Assembly: GCF_011075055.1 (NCBI RefSeq)
Contig: NW_025401096.1
Span: forward strand, 868,001-932,000
Length of the DNA stretch: 64,000 bases
Reading direction: 5' to 3'
Source of the DNA: Mangifera indica
Taxonomy: Eukaryota > Streptophyta > Magnoliopsida > Sapindales > Anacardiaceae
The notes below the pieces were generated by a model. It was not told where the DNA came from. It saw only the letters and a program-made list of their open reading frames with translations, and ran no database searches. Position numbers and translations under genes: made by a program. Shown in pieces: positions 46,480-58,935 of the stretch. Position 1 is the first letter of the stretch, and each line of letters opens with the position of its first letter.

Positions 46480-49400
46480 AATATAATATATAAGTTCAAC
46501 AACTTATTAATCACAGTCTACACAATCCAAGAGATTTTACATGTACAAGATATACATTTCTTGGTGCAATCTTGGTCAAAGGATAAGTAACTATATAATG
46601 CGTAGAATTATATTGTACGCTTATTTTCCTCTTAGAAATGATGTCTCTTGAAAACATTGTGTCTAGTGTCAACATGTTTGATTATCCTATAAAATTTGGG
46701 ATCTTTTATGAAAGTTATCTCTTCTTGATTATTTCAACGGATAACTATTGCTATAACAATATCGTTCTATTTACCCAGATTCATGAAGAATCTTTTAATC
46801 AAACAATTTCTTCGTTGTGGATAAGGCTACACATGCCTATTTCTTGTCACTCAAATATGTAGGCCTTTTTAGAGTAAGAAAATATAGCTAGAAACTGATT
46901 TGCGCTAGTCTAAATTATCTTCCTAACTGGCATCTAAATAGTCAATCAAACACAAATTCGATCTTTAATCATATAAACAATAATCAACTAAGCAGTCTGA
47001 CAACAAAAAACAAATGTCTAGGAATGTACGCGCCATAGCATACATAATACATCTAATGACATTTGAATAGGTAACTATTGACGTTTCTTTGTTTTCATCT
47101 TGAGTTTTAGGACTTATTTCTCTACTTAATAAGTCACCATTTGACATAAGAGTATCAACAAGTTCACAGTTTACCATATTAAATTGTTCTAGAATCTTTT
47201 GAATATTATGTTTTTGTTACAAAGTCAAAAGTTTCTTTGAACAATCTTTCTAGATTTTAATTCCTAATATGTAGTCTTTTTACCCATATTTTCAAGTCAA
47301 AAGCATAGACAACCATCTTTTGATGATCATTACTTACTTCAAATATTTTTTAGCTATCTACACATCATCACACACAGAGATAAAATTACAAATTTATCAT
47401 CAGACTTTGTCATATAGACATAGTGGTCTTGATTAGACATTAAAGTCGCATAAAATTTCAAGTATCACTATTTGGATGATAATTTTAGGTCATATAATGT
47501 TCTTGAAGCTTGCATGCTCTATGTTTTAGACTTATAACAACGAGATCTATATCTTGTTTCACGTATATTTTTTTGTCAAGTTTTCCACTAAGGAAATTTA
47601 TCTTGACATTCATGTGATAAAATTCTAAATTCAAATGTATTATTATAGCTGGAATTAAATTGATTGAAGTAAATCTTTCAACTGACAAAGACATTCTTCT
47701 TTCTAATCTATGTCTATTCATTGGGTATAGTGATTCACCACAAGGCAAAATTGTATTTATTTATTGAATCATCTGTTTTACAATTGATTTAATGAACCCA
47801 CTTGTTCCCAATGGGTTTTTAACCCGACAGTGAGTCAACCAAAACCTAAACTTACTCTGTTGTTATGTATTTCTTCACTTCTTCCAATGTATCTTACTAT
47901 TTTTCCTTACTAAGGGACGAGACAATTTCTTTTATAATTTTAGGTTCATCATATTAGGGAGTGGTTATGAAAACTTCATTTTTAATTTCAAAACATCATT
48001 AGAGTTCTTTTGGATATCCACTCCTACCCAATTGAGAATCAATGCTCTAATTATCCAAAATAAATTGAAGCTTAATCTCAATGCTCCCATTAGATTAAAA
48101 TGGATGAAGCAAACAACTAAAGATCATTGCTCCTACTAATTGGAATAAGTATAGGTATTATCTCTTAAGACTTAACTAATGGTCATTAAGATGTACCTAT
48201 CCTCATTCTTCTCTCATCTTATACAAATGAAACTTTTATCAATATCATTCTTATTAGAAAAAATATCCACTATGACTGTAACATCTCTTGATACAATTTC
48301 AATTAATGTTCCAATAGAATTCCCTCTAATAAACACATACCTTTTAGAATGTTCAGTGTATCTAATAAAGATACAATCCTTTCTTCTCGATCCTAATTCT
48401 TCAAATTACTGGGAAAAGTTATGGATAAACACTATAACCACTAAAGTTGCAATTAATTAACTTAGGTTTTTACCTAACCATAATTTATAGGAAGTGGAAG
48501 TAACTGATTTGTAGGCACTCGGTTAAATACATAGGCTATAGTTAATGTTATATCATCACAAAATGATGTTGATGTTTTGTCTGCGTTATCATTGACCTAA
48601 CCAATTCCAATAAAGTTCAATTACTCTTCTTTATTACACTATTTTGTTGTGAAGTTCTTGGAATTATTACTTGTCATACTATTCCTTTTTCATTATTTAG
48701 TTCCTTGAACTTTTTAAACAAATACTCAAGATTTCGATTAGTTCTTAAAAAAAAAATTTATTCATTTTGTCTAATTGATTCTCAACCTTAATTATATATA
48801 GTGTCTAAAACAGTTTATTACTTCTAACTTATGAGAGATCAAGTAGATAAGATCAAATCGAACATAGTCATTAACACAAATAATGAAATATGAAACACTT
48901 TCTCAAACTTTATATTCATAGGAACACATATACCTAAGTATATAAATTGCAAAAGAAATTAAACTTTTACAGTTTTGTCAAATGGTTTTCCAGTAGTTTT
49001 TCCAACTGAGCAATACTCATACATAGGTAGTTTTATTTATGTGAAAGTTCCTAATAAACTTTTATGGGTCATTCTATTCAACATATTTTGGTCAACTTGC
49101 CCTAATCTAGTATGTCATATATTTGCATTTACATTCATACATATAAGAGAAGCAAATAATGACAAACTATCATTATCATAATAAAGGGTAACAAACACCA
49201 TATAATCATTCAACCAACAAACCAAATCCATAGAAATAAATTCTATTACATTTTGAAAAACACCTAGAGAAATTCAAATTACATCCTAGTTTAAGAAGAA
49301 CAAGTACTTTTACCAAGATTCATCGAATATTTGGAACATACTAGATTTCATACAGATATAGGATTTGACCATCATGTAAAAACTTATTTGCTCATGTTCA

Positions 49401-49850
49401 TCCCTACAAAAGGAAGAACATCGATTATGCCTTTCTTTAACTTTAAGGTAAGTGTTATATAAGACTTAGTTATTCGACAGTTCCTCTTACTTCAACATTT
49501 GTGTTGTTGTCTACATAAATTTAACTCACCTTTTTAGAATTTGACAAAAATCTACTCAGTTAATATTATAGTACTATAAACTAAAGTTTCATTACTTTAT
49601 GTAAAATGAGACAATATTTTTTCAGCTTCCTTCATTCACAGGCAAAATAACTCTTGTTGCTTCTATTGTAACAATTCATGTTGTTTCTATCTCTTCTTTT
49701 AGTACATTTGTAACTCTCTTGTTTTAAATTCTTGGTTTTATTCTTTGAGCATTAGATAAACTCCCTCCCTGCCCAGACTTAAGCCACTCACTTATGAAAC
49801 CATAAAGAACTCGACTCTGCAATATATGCATGAGTAATTAGTCTAGTTGC
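46480..49850 (-). pseudogene. Decayed Ty1/copia gag-pol (same family as 60756-64000)
   Basis: Minus-strand reading through many stops gives the copia order. Gag tail (49840-49560, NAQRIKPR); protease region; pre-integrase (HTRLGQVDQNMLNRMTHKSL near 49100); integrase (EYLFKKFKELNNEKGIV near 48700); reverse transcriptase (FTSINLIPAIIIHLNLEFYH, NVKINFLSGKLDKKIYVKQD at 47700-47540; KSDDKFVILSLCV near 47400); and RNase H (VTYSNVIRCIMYAMARTFLD at 47090-47030; CVALST near 46830; APRNVYLVHVKSLG near 46545). Every domain is interrupted. LTRs were not identified, although the AT-rich flank at 46021-46479 may be a relic. Confidence 0.85.
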
Positions 49851-50647
49851 CTCAAAGATGCTTGTTTTCTTAAATGAAGATGATTAGGAAATAATGGGTA
49901 CTCTAATAAACATGTTAGAGCCTTTTAAAATGACAACTGATCAATGTTCAAGAGTTATTATCCTCTTACTTGTTTAATTTTATATTGTCTAATAGAAATA
50001 AGTTTTATTTTCAAACAATATAGGTATCATACCATTCTTAGATGTATTTCATGCCAAATGGTAGAGAAATTTAAAAAATATTGGAAAGGTACTGAAGGAT
50101 CGAATGTCCTAGGAGGGGAGGTGAATTAGGTAATTTAAAACATTTTTTACCAAATTTAAGAATTAAACCAATTTATACAACTAAATGAATGTTGACTATT
50201 TTTAGTACAATTTATAAGAATGTCAAGAAATATTTCAAATAATCAATATAATCAAATAACATAGAATACAAGATATAAGTTTGAGGGATGAGAAAATCAA
50301 ACAAGTGATGTATAGTGGTTTGGCGCAACTCGACCTATGTCCACTCCTCCAAGCTATCTCCCTTGGAGTATTCCACTAATCCTTGGTTGAAGATCCCCAA
50401 TCAAGTTTTTCTTCATAGTACAAATAGCTTCCAATGTGCTATTAACATTTAAAAATGTTATAACTCACTTTCTCTCATTGGAAATCTCTAGTCTCTCCAA
50501 AAGCGAATCTCACACTTTTATAATATGAATTTTTTTGAGAAAATAAAGTTTAAAACTCTCTCAATGAGTGAATACGTAAGTTATAGTTTGATACAATCAA
50601 ACACAAGTGTATTCATGAAAATGAATAAGCAAAGGTTTTGATTAGAG

Positions 50648-51134
50648 TGTAACACCTGGATTCAGGAATACCTATAAACTTTACTTCCAAAATTACCCTA
50701 GAGTTGATCCATGAGACATGAAAGACACCTGTGCAATACTAGAATGCAAAACTACACACACACATACATATATACATGTATATATATTATATTATATTAT
50801 CTTATATTATATCTACCTTTAAGTGCCCAAAATCACATGCTGATATAAAAAATGTAACATCTTCTAACCAATAGGTGCATTACAGAAAAAGGGCAAGAGT
50901 TTCCCTATTTTATAAGGCTTGGAGAATTTTTTATTATGCCCTATAACACTCCCAATTAATAATTCAAACAAACTAGTCCGGCCAACCGACTAGATTTTCA
51001 TCAATTTGATCACAATTAATGGAATAAATAAATAATAGTAACCACCAGAAAAATTACCACCCACAGGAACCTTATAAGATAATATAATATAAGATATTAG
51101 TTTGGGCGCTTAAAGGTAGATATAATATAAGATA

Positions 51135-51192
<58 letters not shown>

Positions 51193-51296
51193 TTTTGCAT
51201 TTTGGTATGGCATAGGTGCCCCTTACATCACATAGATCAGTTTTAGGGGTAATTTTGGAAGTAGATTTTACGATATACCTGAATCCGGTTGTTACA
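50648..51296. mobile_element. 649-bp foldback element with about 190-bp inverted arms
   Basis: Left arm starts TGTAACACCTGGATTCAGG; right arm read inward starts TGTAACAACCGGATTCAGG. The arms stay alignable for about 190 bp (shared TACTTCCAAAATTACCC, GCAAAACTACACACAC, AAGGTAGATATAATATAAG forms). Perfect 5-bp duplication TAGAG at 50643-50647 and 51297-51301. The unrelated-looking centre (50835-51100) has no ORF. TGTAACA...TGTTACA ends and a 5-bp duplication also resemble an LTR, but the long inverted arms favour a foldback/MITE. Confidence 0.85.
51135..51190 (+). repeat. (AT)n(GT)n microsatellite in the right arm of the foldback
   Basis: About 11 AT units followed by 17 GT units. The left arm has only a short CACACACA tract at the matching point, so the repeat expanded after insertion. 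Confidence 0.95.
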
Positions 51297-53069
51297 TAGA
51301 GAGAAAAATTTGCAAGTGAATATCTCAATACTAATTTGCACTTGAATGTATGAAAGTTTAAGCTTTGCAAAAGTCATTCCCAAAAAAAATTGATTGAATT
51401 TATATAGGGGAAAATGAAGAAAGTTATCATTGCGCACAAAACTAGCCATTTTAATTTTTAACATAACGCAAAGTTTGATTGACTGGATGTAATTCAGTCA
51501 TCCGGATGTTACATGGCACTTCTAAGGCATCCATGTGGCACTAGCTGTTAAAAAATTAATAGCGCAATTCAGTTGATTGAATTTCTGAAAGTCAAAATAC
51601 ATGGCTTCTAGTTGTCAAATTCAATAGCCACATTAAAAAATTTAATTGGTTAAATTCGGTCAACCAAATTTCATTACATTTCACCTCCTAAAGTTTTGAA
51701 AAATTATAATGTCCCCCTGAAACTTTGAAAGGTGACAATATAACCCATTTTGGAAATCTCCTTCAAAAACAACTATGGGATATGAAATTTTAGTCCATAA
51801 AACTTCATAAATTCAAATGAGTTATTAAAATTTGATAAAAATTTGTTTAGCTCAATAAGTTTGAGAAGCAATATTTTAATCCAAAAATTTGAAAGACATG
51901 AAAACAAATTTTTGAGTGAGCTTTCATAGACAAATAAATATTCTAATAAAGACTAATGCTTCAAGATTTACTAAACAAATCTACCTAGACTTGAGCTTTT
52001 TTTCATTTTTTCAAGAATTCTTCATTTAAGTCTTGTCTTTGATTTTCATCTTAATAATCCTTCAAATGCATTAAATGAATTTCGCAATATAAACTCACAA
52101 TTAAGTAAAGTTATTAGTCAATATGAATAGGAATATATTAGTTTGGTATCATCAAAATAAGAATATAATGACTTTTTGAGTCAATAATTACACCGTTACT
52201 ATTTGTTATTTTCTATTATAATTATTTTAGATTTTAAGGCAAAGTTATTAGAAGTTCAAAATTTATTATAAGTGAAAATTTAGTAGAACCATTAACTTTT
52301 AGGTTAGATGATATATTCATGATTTTTTTGTTGGAAATGTATAATGCATATGAAAAACAAGTATGGTAACACATTGCACACTTTAGAACCATGGGTAAGT
52401 TCAAGTGATTCATTTAGAGGCAAGTCACAATTATGGTCAATATTACGAAAAGGTAAGCAACAGGTGTTTCAAACTTCCAATTATGGTGAATTTTATAATT
52501 ATATTAATATTAATAATTTTCCTTCAATAATAAATCAAAGTGAGAATTTTGATATTTTGGCATGGTGAAAAGCATATCAAAGCCCTTATCTTGTGCTTTT
52601 CACCATGACACTTGATCTACTAAATCTTCTAATGTCTATTGTAGCATCAAAATTAGTTTTTAATGTGAGTGGATGCGTCTTGGATGATAGACACTCAAAC
52701 TTACATCCAAAAGTGGTCAAGGCCATCATGTGCAAGAAGAATGGTGACAGTAGAGTTCAAGTTATAGAATTGCATGGTTGAGGATATATTTGAAGATTTC
52801 AAAATTTTAGATATTGAAGATGAATAACAAGTTGAGGTAGATTTTTTTATTGGGTTTATTTTATCTTATAAGTTTGTTTGAACCATAGTTTTTCTCCATC
52901 ATAACTGAGGTCATATCAATAAAGTTTTAGAGGTATTATACTATTATCGTTATGTAAAAAATGTTCAAAAAATTAATACATTATACATAATAAAATTTTT
53001 AAAAATAAAAAAAATTAAACCCAATAGTAGTGCGTCATGGTCCAGCCCAACCTCTTTGACATGTATACT

Positions 53070-54900
53070 CAAAAGAATGAAAGCTTACCAACATCTTGCT
53101 TACTTGGTATTCTTGTTTGCCTTTTCAATTATATATTCATTCTTACTAATTCTTTCACAAAAGTCATTGTCCATTAATAATAATGTGATTGCTAACTAGC
53201 TAGGGTTGCACATGCGTTATTCAAAACCCTATATTATTTATATTTTTTTTTTTGGTCATGAAATGTAATGGTATGTGACTCACTCTAAAGCATTAGTCCA
53301 AGCACATGTTGTACCCCAAAGTGCATATGTTACCAAGAATACTTGTATTATATATAAAGGTTTGTGCTTAAATTGTTCAATCAAACATAAAGCCATATTG
53401 ATGATGTGAATGCCTAAGAATGGTAAGGTTGGTTAATTATAAAGTTAGGTAGTGATGGAAAAGTATGCAATGTTTGTTTCTTGAATACTATGACTGTGCA
53501 TATATTTTGTGAGCAAATATGTTATTGTATTATCTATGAGGACATCCTATTTTTGTGTAACTCAAATATAATATTAATTCTATAAATGTATCATCAACTA
53601 ATTTTGTTAATTAAATTGTATTTTTAGTACACTTTTCAAAATTCCCAAGTTAACCTATGCTTCACACAGTTTCTGATTCACCATCAAATATTTTAACAAG
53701 GGAGGATTTCGTAATTAGGGATGTCCAAAGAAAAGAAAAGATTACACCTAGGTCCCATGTTTTGCAAATTATAGATAACCTCCATCTTGAAATCTCTCTA
53801 AGTAAGTTTTAGAAACTATCCAAGCCATTGATTTTAGAGAAAAAGAAAAAACTAATGTTTACCAGAATTTTCCTTTGAGAGAGAATTAATTTTTGGCTTG
53901 TTAGCTTTAAATTTTTATTTAGATGAATTAAATATGAGAAACTAAGAATTTTGATATATGAAACATCAAGATTAGTGTTTTGTAAGCTGATTTAGAATAA
54001 ATTTTATATTCAAATCTAAATTCGAATTGATCAATCCAAAATAGGAACAGATTGAGGTTAGGGACAACCTTCAAGCTGATATGTCAGCTATGTTTTGATT
54101 TAGCATATGACATGTTGTTTTTATCTCTTTATTTAAAAAAAGAAGAAGAAAGAAAGAAAGAAAGGAAAACTTTTATGGTGCATTAGGAAAACCATCATCT
54201 TAGTTGCAAGTGAAAGAAGATTGGTATAACCGAGTTGTTTGAATCATTTGCAGTGGACTACAAGTTAGATGAATCAAATTTAGTTTCGCCAAAAGGCAAA
54301 AGAGTGGTTGTATGACTGTTGATATATATACTATAATCTAATGTCAAGTGAGAAGACCAAATTTGACAAAATTACTATTTTGAAAAACCTCACATAAGGA
54401 CTTTAAAAATGTAGATTACAATTACTGTAAAGTAGTAAGGAATTTTTTACTAATAATTCACAAAGATAATGTTGTATTAATGGGTGATTAGATTAGATGT
54501 ATCATCATCAACACTTGTTTTGTACAGGTGGCACTGTTTATTATCGAAGGTGGTGGTGGTTGGTAAGTAAGCAGTAATGGTGATCAAGGTTGGAGAAGAA
54601 AATAGAAGAAGAGTTCTTCAAGCGACTTAAGTCCTAATAAAATAAAACTGTAATGTTCATTAATTAATTGTATCAAGTGATGATAGGTAATAAATTAGAA
54701 GAAAAGATAGAGAAGATCCATTTGATTTAATTAAGATATATATATATACACACACAGACTCAATGAATAAGAAACAAGAATATATATAATTCTGATCTGA
54801 TTCATTCATCTCTACTTTGAACTTAAAATTTTCAAACCTACTTTATTTGATTCTAATCCAAAGTAAATAAAACTATTTTAGATTATCTTAAAAATGAATT
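53070..54900. other. Intergenic sequence, nothing recognised
   Basis: No gene-like reading on either strand. Contains an AAGAAGAAGAAAGAAAGAAA microsatellite (about 54138-54163) and a TATATATATACACACACA stretch near 54737. Confidence 0.5.
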
Positions 54901-55074
54901 GTTTCTTTGTTCATCTAGCTATTACTTTTTACAGTCAAGTGACATAATAATATTATATATTACACATACTTTTTACAATCAAGTGATATAATAATATTAT
55001 ATATTGGTAACAAGAGATTGGCATGCTAATTAAAGCACGAGACTAACACAAAATAAGCACAAGATTGGCACACG

Positions 55075-55470
55075 AACAAAAAATCCAATCATTTTGGGAA
55101 ATGTATCTCATAATAATGTCAATGCTAAGAAAGCCATCTTCAACACTCCTATTACCCTAACATCAATTTCATCTCCAATGAACATTAAGTTCGATGTTTT
55201 GATCTTCACATTTTTCTTATAAACTCATTGTTTAACATAGATGACCAATCTTTTCCCATCAATTTTATTGGTTGTAGCAACCATAATTTCAGAAATGGTC
55301 ATATAATTTCCAAACTCGTCTTGTGCAATCACAATGTCAACTTTTGGTGGCACCAATTGAAGGGGGTGCCTATTGGCAGCGGAAACCCACGGAAATTCAG
55401 CCGTTAGCACAATGTTGCGAGATGAAATTAGTAGAAAAAAACCAACAATGGAGAGGAAAATTGTATCAAT
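55075..55470 (-). pseudogene. PME 5' gene fragment, copy A
   Basis: Minus-strand reading from 55470 gives a hydrophobic leader (DTIFLSIVGFFLLISS), FPWVSAANRHPLQL, then the pectinesterase start PPKVDIVIAQDEFGNYMTIS and KIDGKRLVIYVKQ. A stop follows, then VYKKNVKIKTSNL and IGDEIDV. This is the first about 100 residues of a mature plant PME (family pattern: VVA.DGSGNY.TI..A, KRFVIYVK.GVYKENVEI, GDG). The start ATG is ATT here. The catalytic region (QAVA, the two Asp, the Arg) is missing: homology ends shortly after GDG, at the point where all four copies end. PMEs de-esterify cell-wall pectin; this piece cannot. Confidence 0.85.
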
Positions 55471-55537
55471 AACTTGAATTTGTTGAGTAAATCGAGAGTC
55501 AAGTGAATATGTTGTAGTGTTAAGTGAATGGAGTGGG

Positions 55538-55548
55538 TTTATATAGCC
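55538..55548 (-). promoter_or_regulatory. TATA box, PME fragment A
   Basis: GGCTATATAAA on the minus strand, about 68 bases before the lost start codon. The same box precedes all four fragments. Confidence 0.75.
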
Positions 55549-55609
55549 TCCACCTCATCCAAATATTGAAAAAAAAAAATTAACAGTTTAATCGAATTAC
55601 TAAAGTTTG

Positions 55610-56650
55610 CATACCTTTGTTTAAGATGAGAACACTAAACTAAGAGTCTTAAGGAATTTCTTGTTGTCATTGTATTCTTATTAGATTTGTGACCACTAAG
55701 ATTAATACAAGGAAAAAATTTCAATATATCTATACATGCTAGCTTGAGATGTGAATAGTGAGAGATTATAAATTATATATCTATGCATGTTGTGTTAAGT
55801 TGTGAATTGTTGTTGTAGATTGCAAAGTCATTTCATTTTTTAGTTGTGAAAACAATTTTGAAAGAGAATTTATGTATTGTACATAGTATAAAAGTCATTC
55901 CAAAAATGCTATAACTAGGTGTTGAAAGATTGAAATGGTCAATTCTAATTAAAGGCACTCCTTTTGAGAGATTGTAAACTGTTGCAACAACACAAAATTA
56001 ATGGCTTTCCACTTAATCCGGTACATTCATAAAATATATGATCCATCCACATATTGTTTCTTTATTGTGGAAATCAATGATTTGTGGGAATTATTTTATA
56101 TCAAATCTATAATCCATAGTTTTGTTTCAACAAATCTATGTTCCATGGTTTTGTTGTACACATCCCTCTAATTAATTCTTTCAAAAAGTTGCAAAGGATG
56201 ATGAGCTGCTGTGTTTATGAAGTAACAAATGGTATATTGAGATAAAAGAGATGATGAGCACATTTTAGAGATAGAAGTAAATTTCAATACGTAATACAAA
56301 TTATTATATAGAGTTAGAAGTAACAAAAATAGGATTCGATGTCAAAAGTGCTCTTCACACTCCTTGCTCTGCTCCCAAAATATACATACAGTGAGAATAG
56401 TTAACGTTATACCTATAGATAAATTATTTCAATAGCCTAACATATTTTCTCAATTGTCATCATAACTTTAGCTCCCTACTATTCGAGGGTTTGAACATCC
56501 TTCAACCACCAGCTACAAATGGATAAATGAAATTACAAGTCTTGAGAAATATACAAACTTTAAACATAGTCAATGCAAAACTGGTTTATAGTTACATGAA
56601 CATATTTCTTCTTCTCAAAGTTTCTATAAAAACAACCTAAAAACAAAATA
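55610..56650. repeat. Spacer S1 of the PME array, copy 1
   Basis: Matches 57660-58820: shared AACTAGGTGTTGAAAGATTG, TATGATCCAT, CTGCTCCCAAAATATACATA and GAGGGTTTGAA.ATCCTTC. No gene identified; the reading CSWW.KD.QTLE (minus, near 56500) is present in both copies but unknown. Confidence 0.75.
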
Positions 56651-57100
56651 CATCATTAGATTTGTAAGCATTTTAAACTTAACCCATAAAAAATTATTTT
56701 AGCATTTTTCTTAAGAATAAAAATTCTAATAAAATTTGTTTCTATAAATAAGAATCTTAATAAGATTTGTCTTAGATAAAAATCATAGTACATAAACATA
56801 TTTATTAGCAATTCATTCTAGTTTATGAGACTGTTTAACATAATCATTAAATTGTGCTCTCTTAAAATAAAAAATTTGATCTTAAATTTGTTATTAATGA
56901 TACCTCCTCTATATAAAGTATATGAGAGATTTCTTCTTTCTCTAGCCACCATTTCCATACAAGTTACCTCATTGAGGAACAATAATGTTAATTAGATGTA
57001 GAATTGACTATACAATTGTTATAAATGATATCACCACTATATAAAGTATATGAGAGATTTCTTCTTTCTCGATCCACCTTTTTCATAAAAGCATTCATAT
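56651..57100 (+). repeat. Spacer S2 of the PME array, copy 1, with two TATA-like repeats
   Basis: Matches 59690-60150. It contains CTATATAAAGTATATGAGAG followed by ATTTCTTCTTTCTC twice (from 56909 and 57037). Each resembles a + strand TATA box with a pyrimidine-rich leader, but no ORF follows. Confidence 0.75.
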
Positions 57101-57180
57101 TGACACAGAATTGATAACAAGAGATTGACATGCCAATAAAAGCATGAGACTAGCACAAAATTAACACGGAATTGACACGC

Positions 57181-57555
57181 TAACAAAAAATCCAATCATC
57201 TAGGGATAATGAGTCTTGAAGCAATCTTGAACACTTCTATTACTTGTAACAATGGTAACATCAATTCCATCTCTAATGAACGTTAAGTTCAATGTTTTGA
57301 TCTCCATGTTTTCCTTATTAACTCTCAGCTTAACATAGATGACCAATCTTTTTCCCATTAGTTTTATTGGTTATAGCAACCAAGACATAAGAAATGGTTG
57401 TATAATTTTCGAACTTGTCTTGCACAACCAAAATGTCAACTTTTGGTGGCACCAATTGGTAATCGAAACCCATGAAGGAAATTCATCCACTAGCACAATA
57501 TTGCGAGATGAAATTAGTAGAAAAAATTGACAACAAAGAGGAAAGTTGTATCCTT
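57181..57555 (-). pseudogene. PME 5' gene fragment, copy B
   Basis: Same layout as copy A but with frameshifts in the leader (FLFVVNFF, then a stop) and before PPKVD. Recognisable parts: LVDEFP, KRLVIYVKLRVNKENMEIKT, RDGIDVTIVTSNRSVQDCFK. The usual ATG is AAG. GDG has become RDG. It ends at the common truncation point. Confidence 0.8.
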
Positions 57556-57617
57556 AACTTGAATTTGTTGAGTAAATTGAGAGTTAAGTGAATTTGTTGT
57601 AGTGTAATGGGGTGGGG

Positions 57618-57628
57618 TTTATATAGCC
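57618..57628 (-). promoter_or_regulatory. TATA box, PME fragment B
   Basis: GGCTATATAAA, same context as copy A. Confidence 0.75.
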
Positions 57629-57659
57629 TCCACCCCATCCAAATATTGAAAAAAAGTAA

Positions 57660-58820
57660 ATTAAGAGTTTAATTGAATTACTAAAGTTTTCATACCGTAT
57701 TTGAGATGATAACACTAAAATAAGGAATTTCTTGTTGTCATTTCATTCTTATTAGATATGTGAATTCTAAGATTAATACAATAAATAAATTCCAATATAT
57801 CTATACATACTAGTTTGAGATGTGAATAGTGAGATATTGTTTATTATATATCAATACATGTTGTGTTAAGTTGTGAATTGTTGTTGTAGATTTCAAAGTC
57901 ATCTTATTTTTTAGTTGTGAAAACAATTTTGAAAGAGTATTTATGTATTATTGTACATTGTGTAAAAGTCATTTCATTTTTTAGTTGTAAAAACAATATT
58001 GAAAGAGCATTTATGTATTGTACATAGTATAAAAGTCATTCTAAAAATGTTATAACTAGGTGTTGAAAGATTGAAATGGTAATATGAGTTTAGATTCAAT
58101 TCTAATTAAAGACGGTCTTGTTTGAGAGATTGTAAGTTGCTGCAACAATGAAAAGTTAATGCCTTTGAACTTAATACAATCATTAAATATATGATCCATA
58201 TGCATATTGTTTCTTTATTTTGGGAATGAAAATTTTGTAGGATTATTTTTTATCAGATTTATGTGCCATGGTTTTGTTTTAACTATATATATATATATAT
58301 ATAGACACTCTAGTTAACTCTTTCATAGAGTTGTAGAGGTGAAAGATGAGCTGCCGTGTTTGTGAAGTAACAAATGGTATACTGAGATAGAAGAGATGAT
58401 GAACACATTTCAGAGAGAGAAGTAAAGTTCAATGTGTAATACGGATTATGATACAGAGATACAAGTAACAAACATAGCATTCAATGTAAAAAGTGCTTAA
58501 CAAATAAAACTTCACTCTCTTTGCACTGCTCCCAAAATATACATACACTGAGAATTGTTAACATTACACCTATAGATAAATTATTTCAGTGGCCTAACAT
58601 ATTTTCTCGATTGTCTTCACAACTTTAGCTCCCTGCTGTTCGAGGGTTTGAATATCCTTCGGCCACCAGCTACAAATGGATTAATGAAATTACAACTCTT
58701 GAGAAATATATAAACTTTGAACATAGTCAATGCAAGCCTTGTTTATAGTTACATGAACACATTTCTTCTTCTCAGAGTATCTATAAATGCAACTTTGAAA
58801 ACAAAATACATCATTTGATT
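57660..58820. repeat. Spacer S1 of the PME array, copy 2
   Basis: Counterpart of 55610-56650, with a local near-duplication of TAGTTGTGAAAACAATTTTG (about 57913 and 57979). No gene recognised. Confidence 0.75.
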
Positions 58821-58935
58821 TGTAAGCATTTTAAACAAAATACAACATTCATATTGGTGCATGATTGATAATATATTAATGGCATGCCAATAAAAACTCC
58901 ACAGACTAGCCCAAAATTAGCAAGGGATTGGCACA

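Larger units (their letters stand above)
50093..52192 (-). mobile_element. Solo LTR-like element, family A, copy 2, inserted in the hAT remnant
   Basis: On the minus strand it runs from TGTAATTATTGACTCAAA to GGACATTCGATCCTTCA. It is flanked by GGTAC (50088-50092) and GTTAC (52195-52199), a target duplication with slight decay. Removing it joins KYWKG to YYLLFS in the transposase frame. Without the nested foldback it measures about 1.45 kb, matching copy 1 (1424 bp). No internal retrotransposon sequence accompanies it, so it looks like a solo LTR from recombination. Confidence 0.75.
49840..53069 (+). pseudogene. hAT remnant split by a solo LTR
   Basis: 5' piece (49840-50092): SKMLVFLNEDD, stop, EIMGTL, MLEPFKMTTDQCS, YYPLTCLILYC, KFKKYWKG. 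3' piece (52195-52800): YYLLFSIIIILDFKAKLLEV, SQLWSILRKGKQQVFQTSNY, FDILAW followed by a stop where the second Trp is expected, SIVASKLVFNVSGCVLDDRH. Both follow the transposase at 7757-9889 residue by residue, so this is a third member of that family. The right end (GGTCCAGCCCAACCTCTTTG near 53040) has its subterminal style. The N-terminal half is missing, apparently lost at the boundary with the copia at 49850. Confidence 0.82.

Noticed and set aside
51110..51370. ORF with a Thr-His repeat
   Set aside because: Arises from the GT microsatellite.
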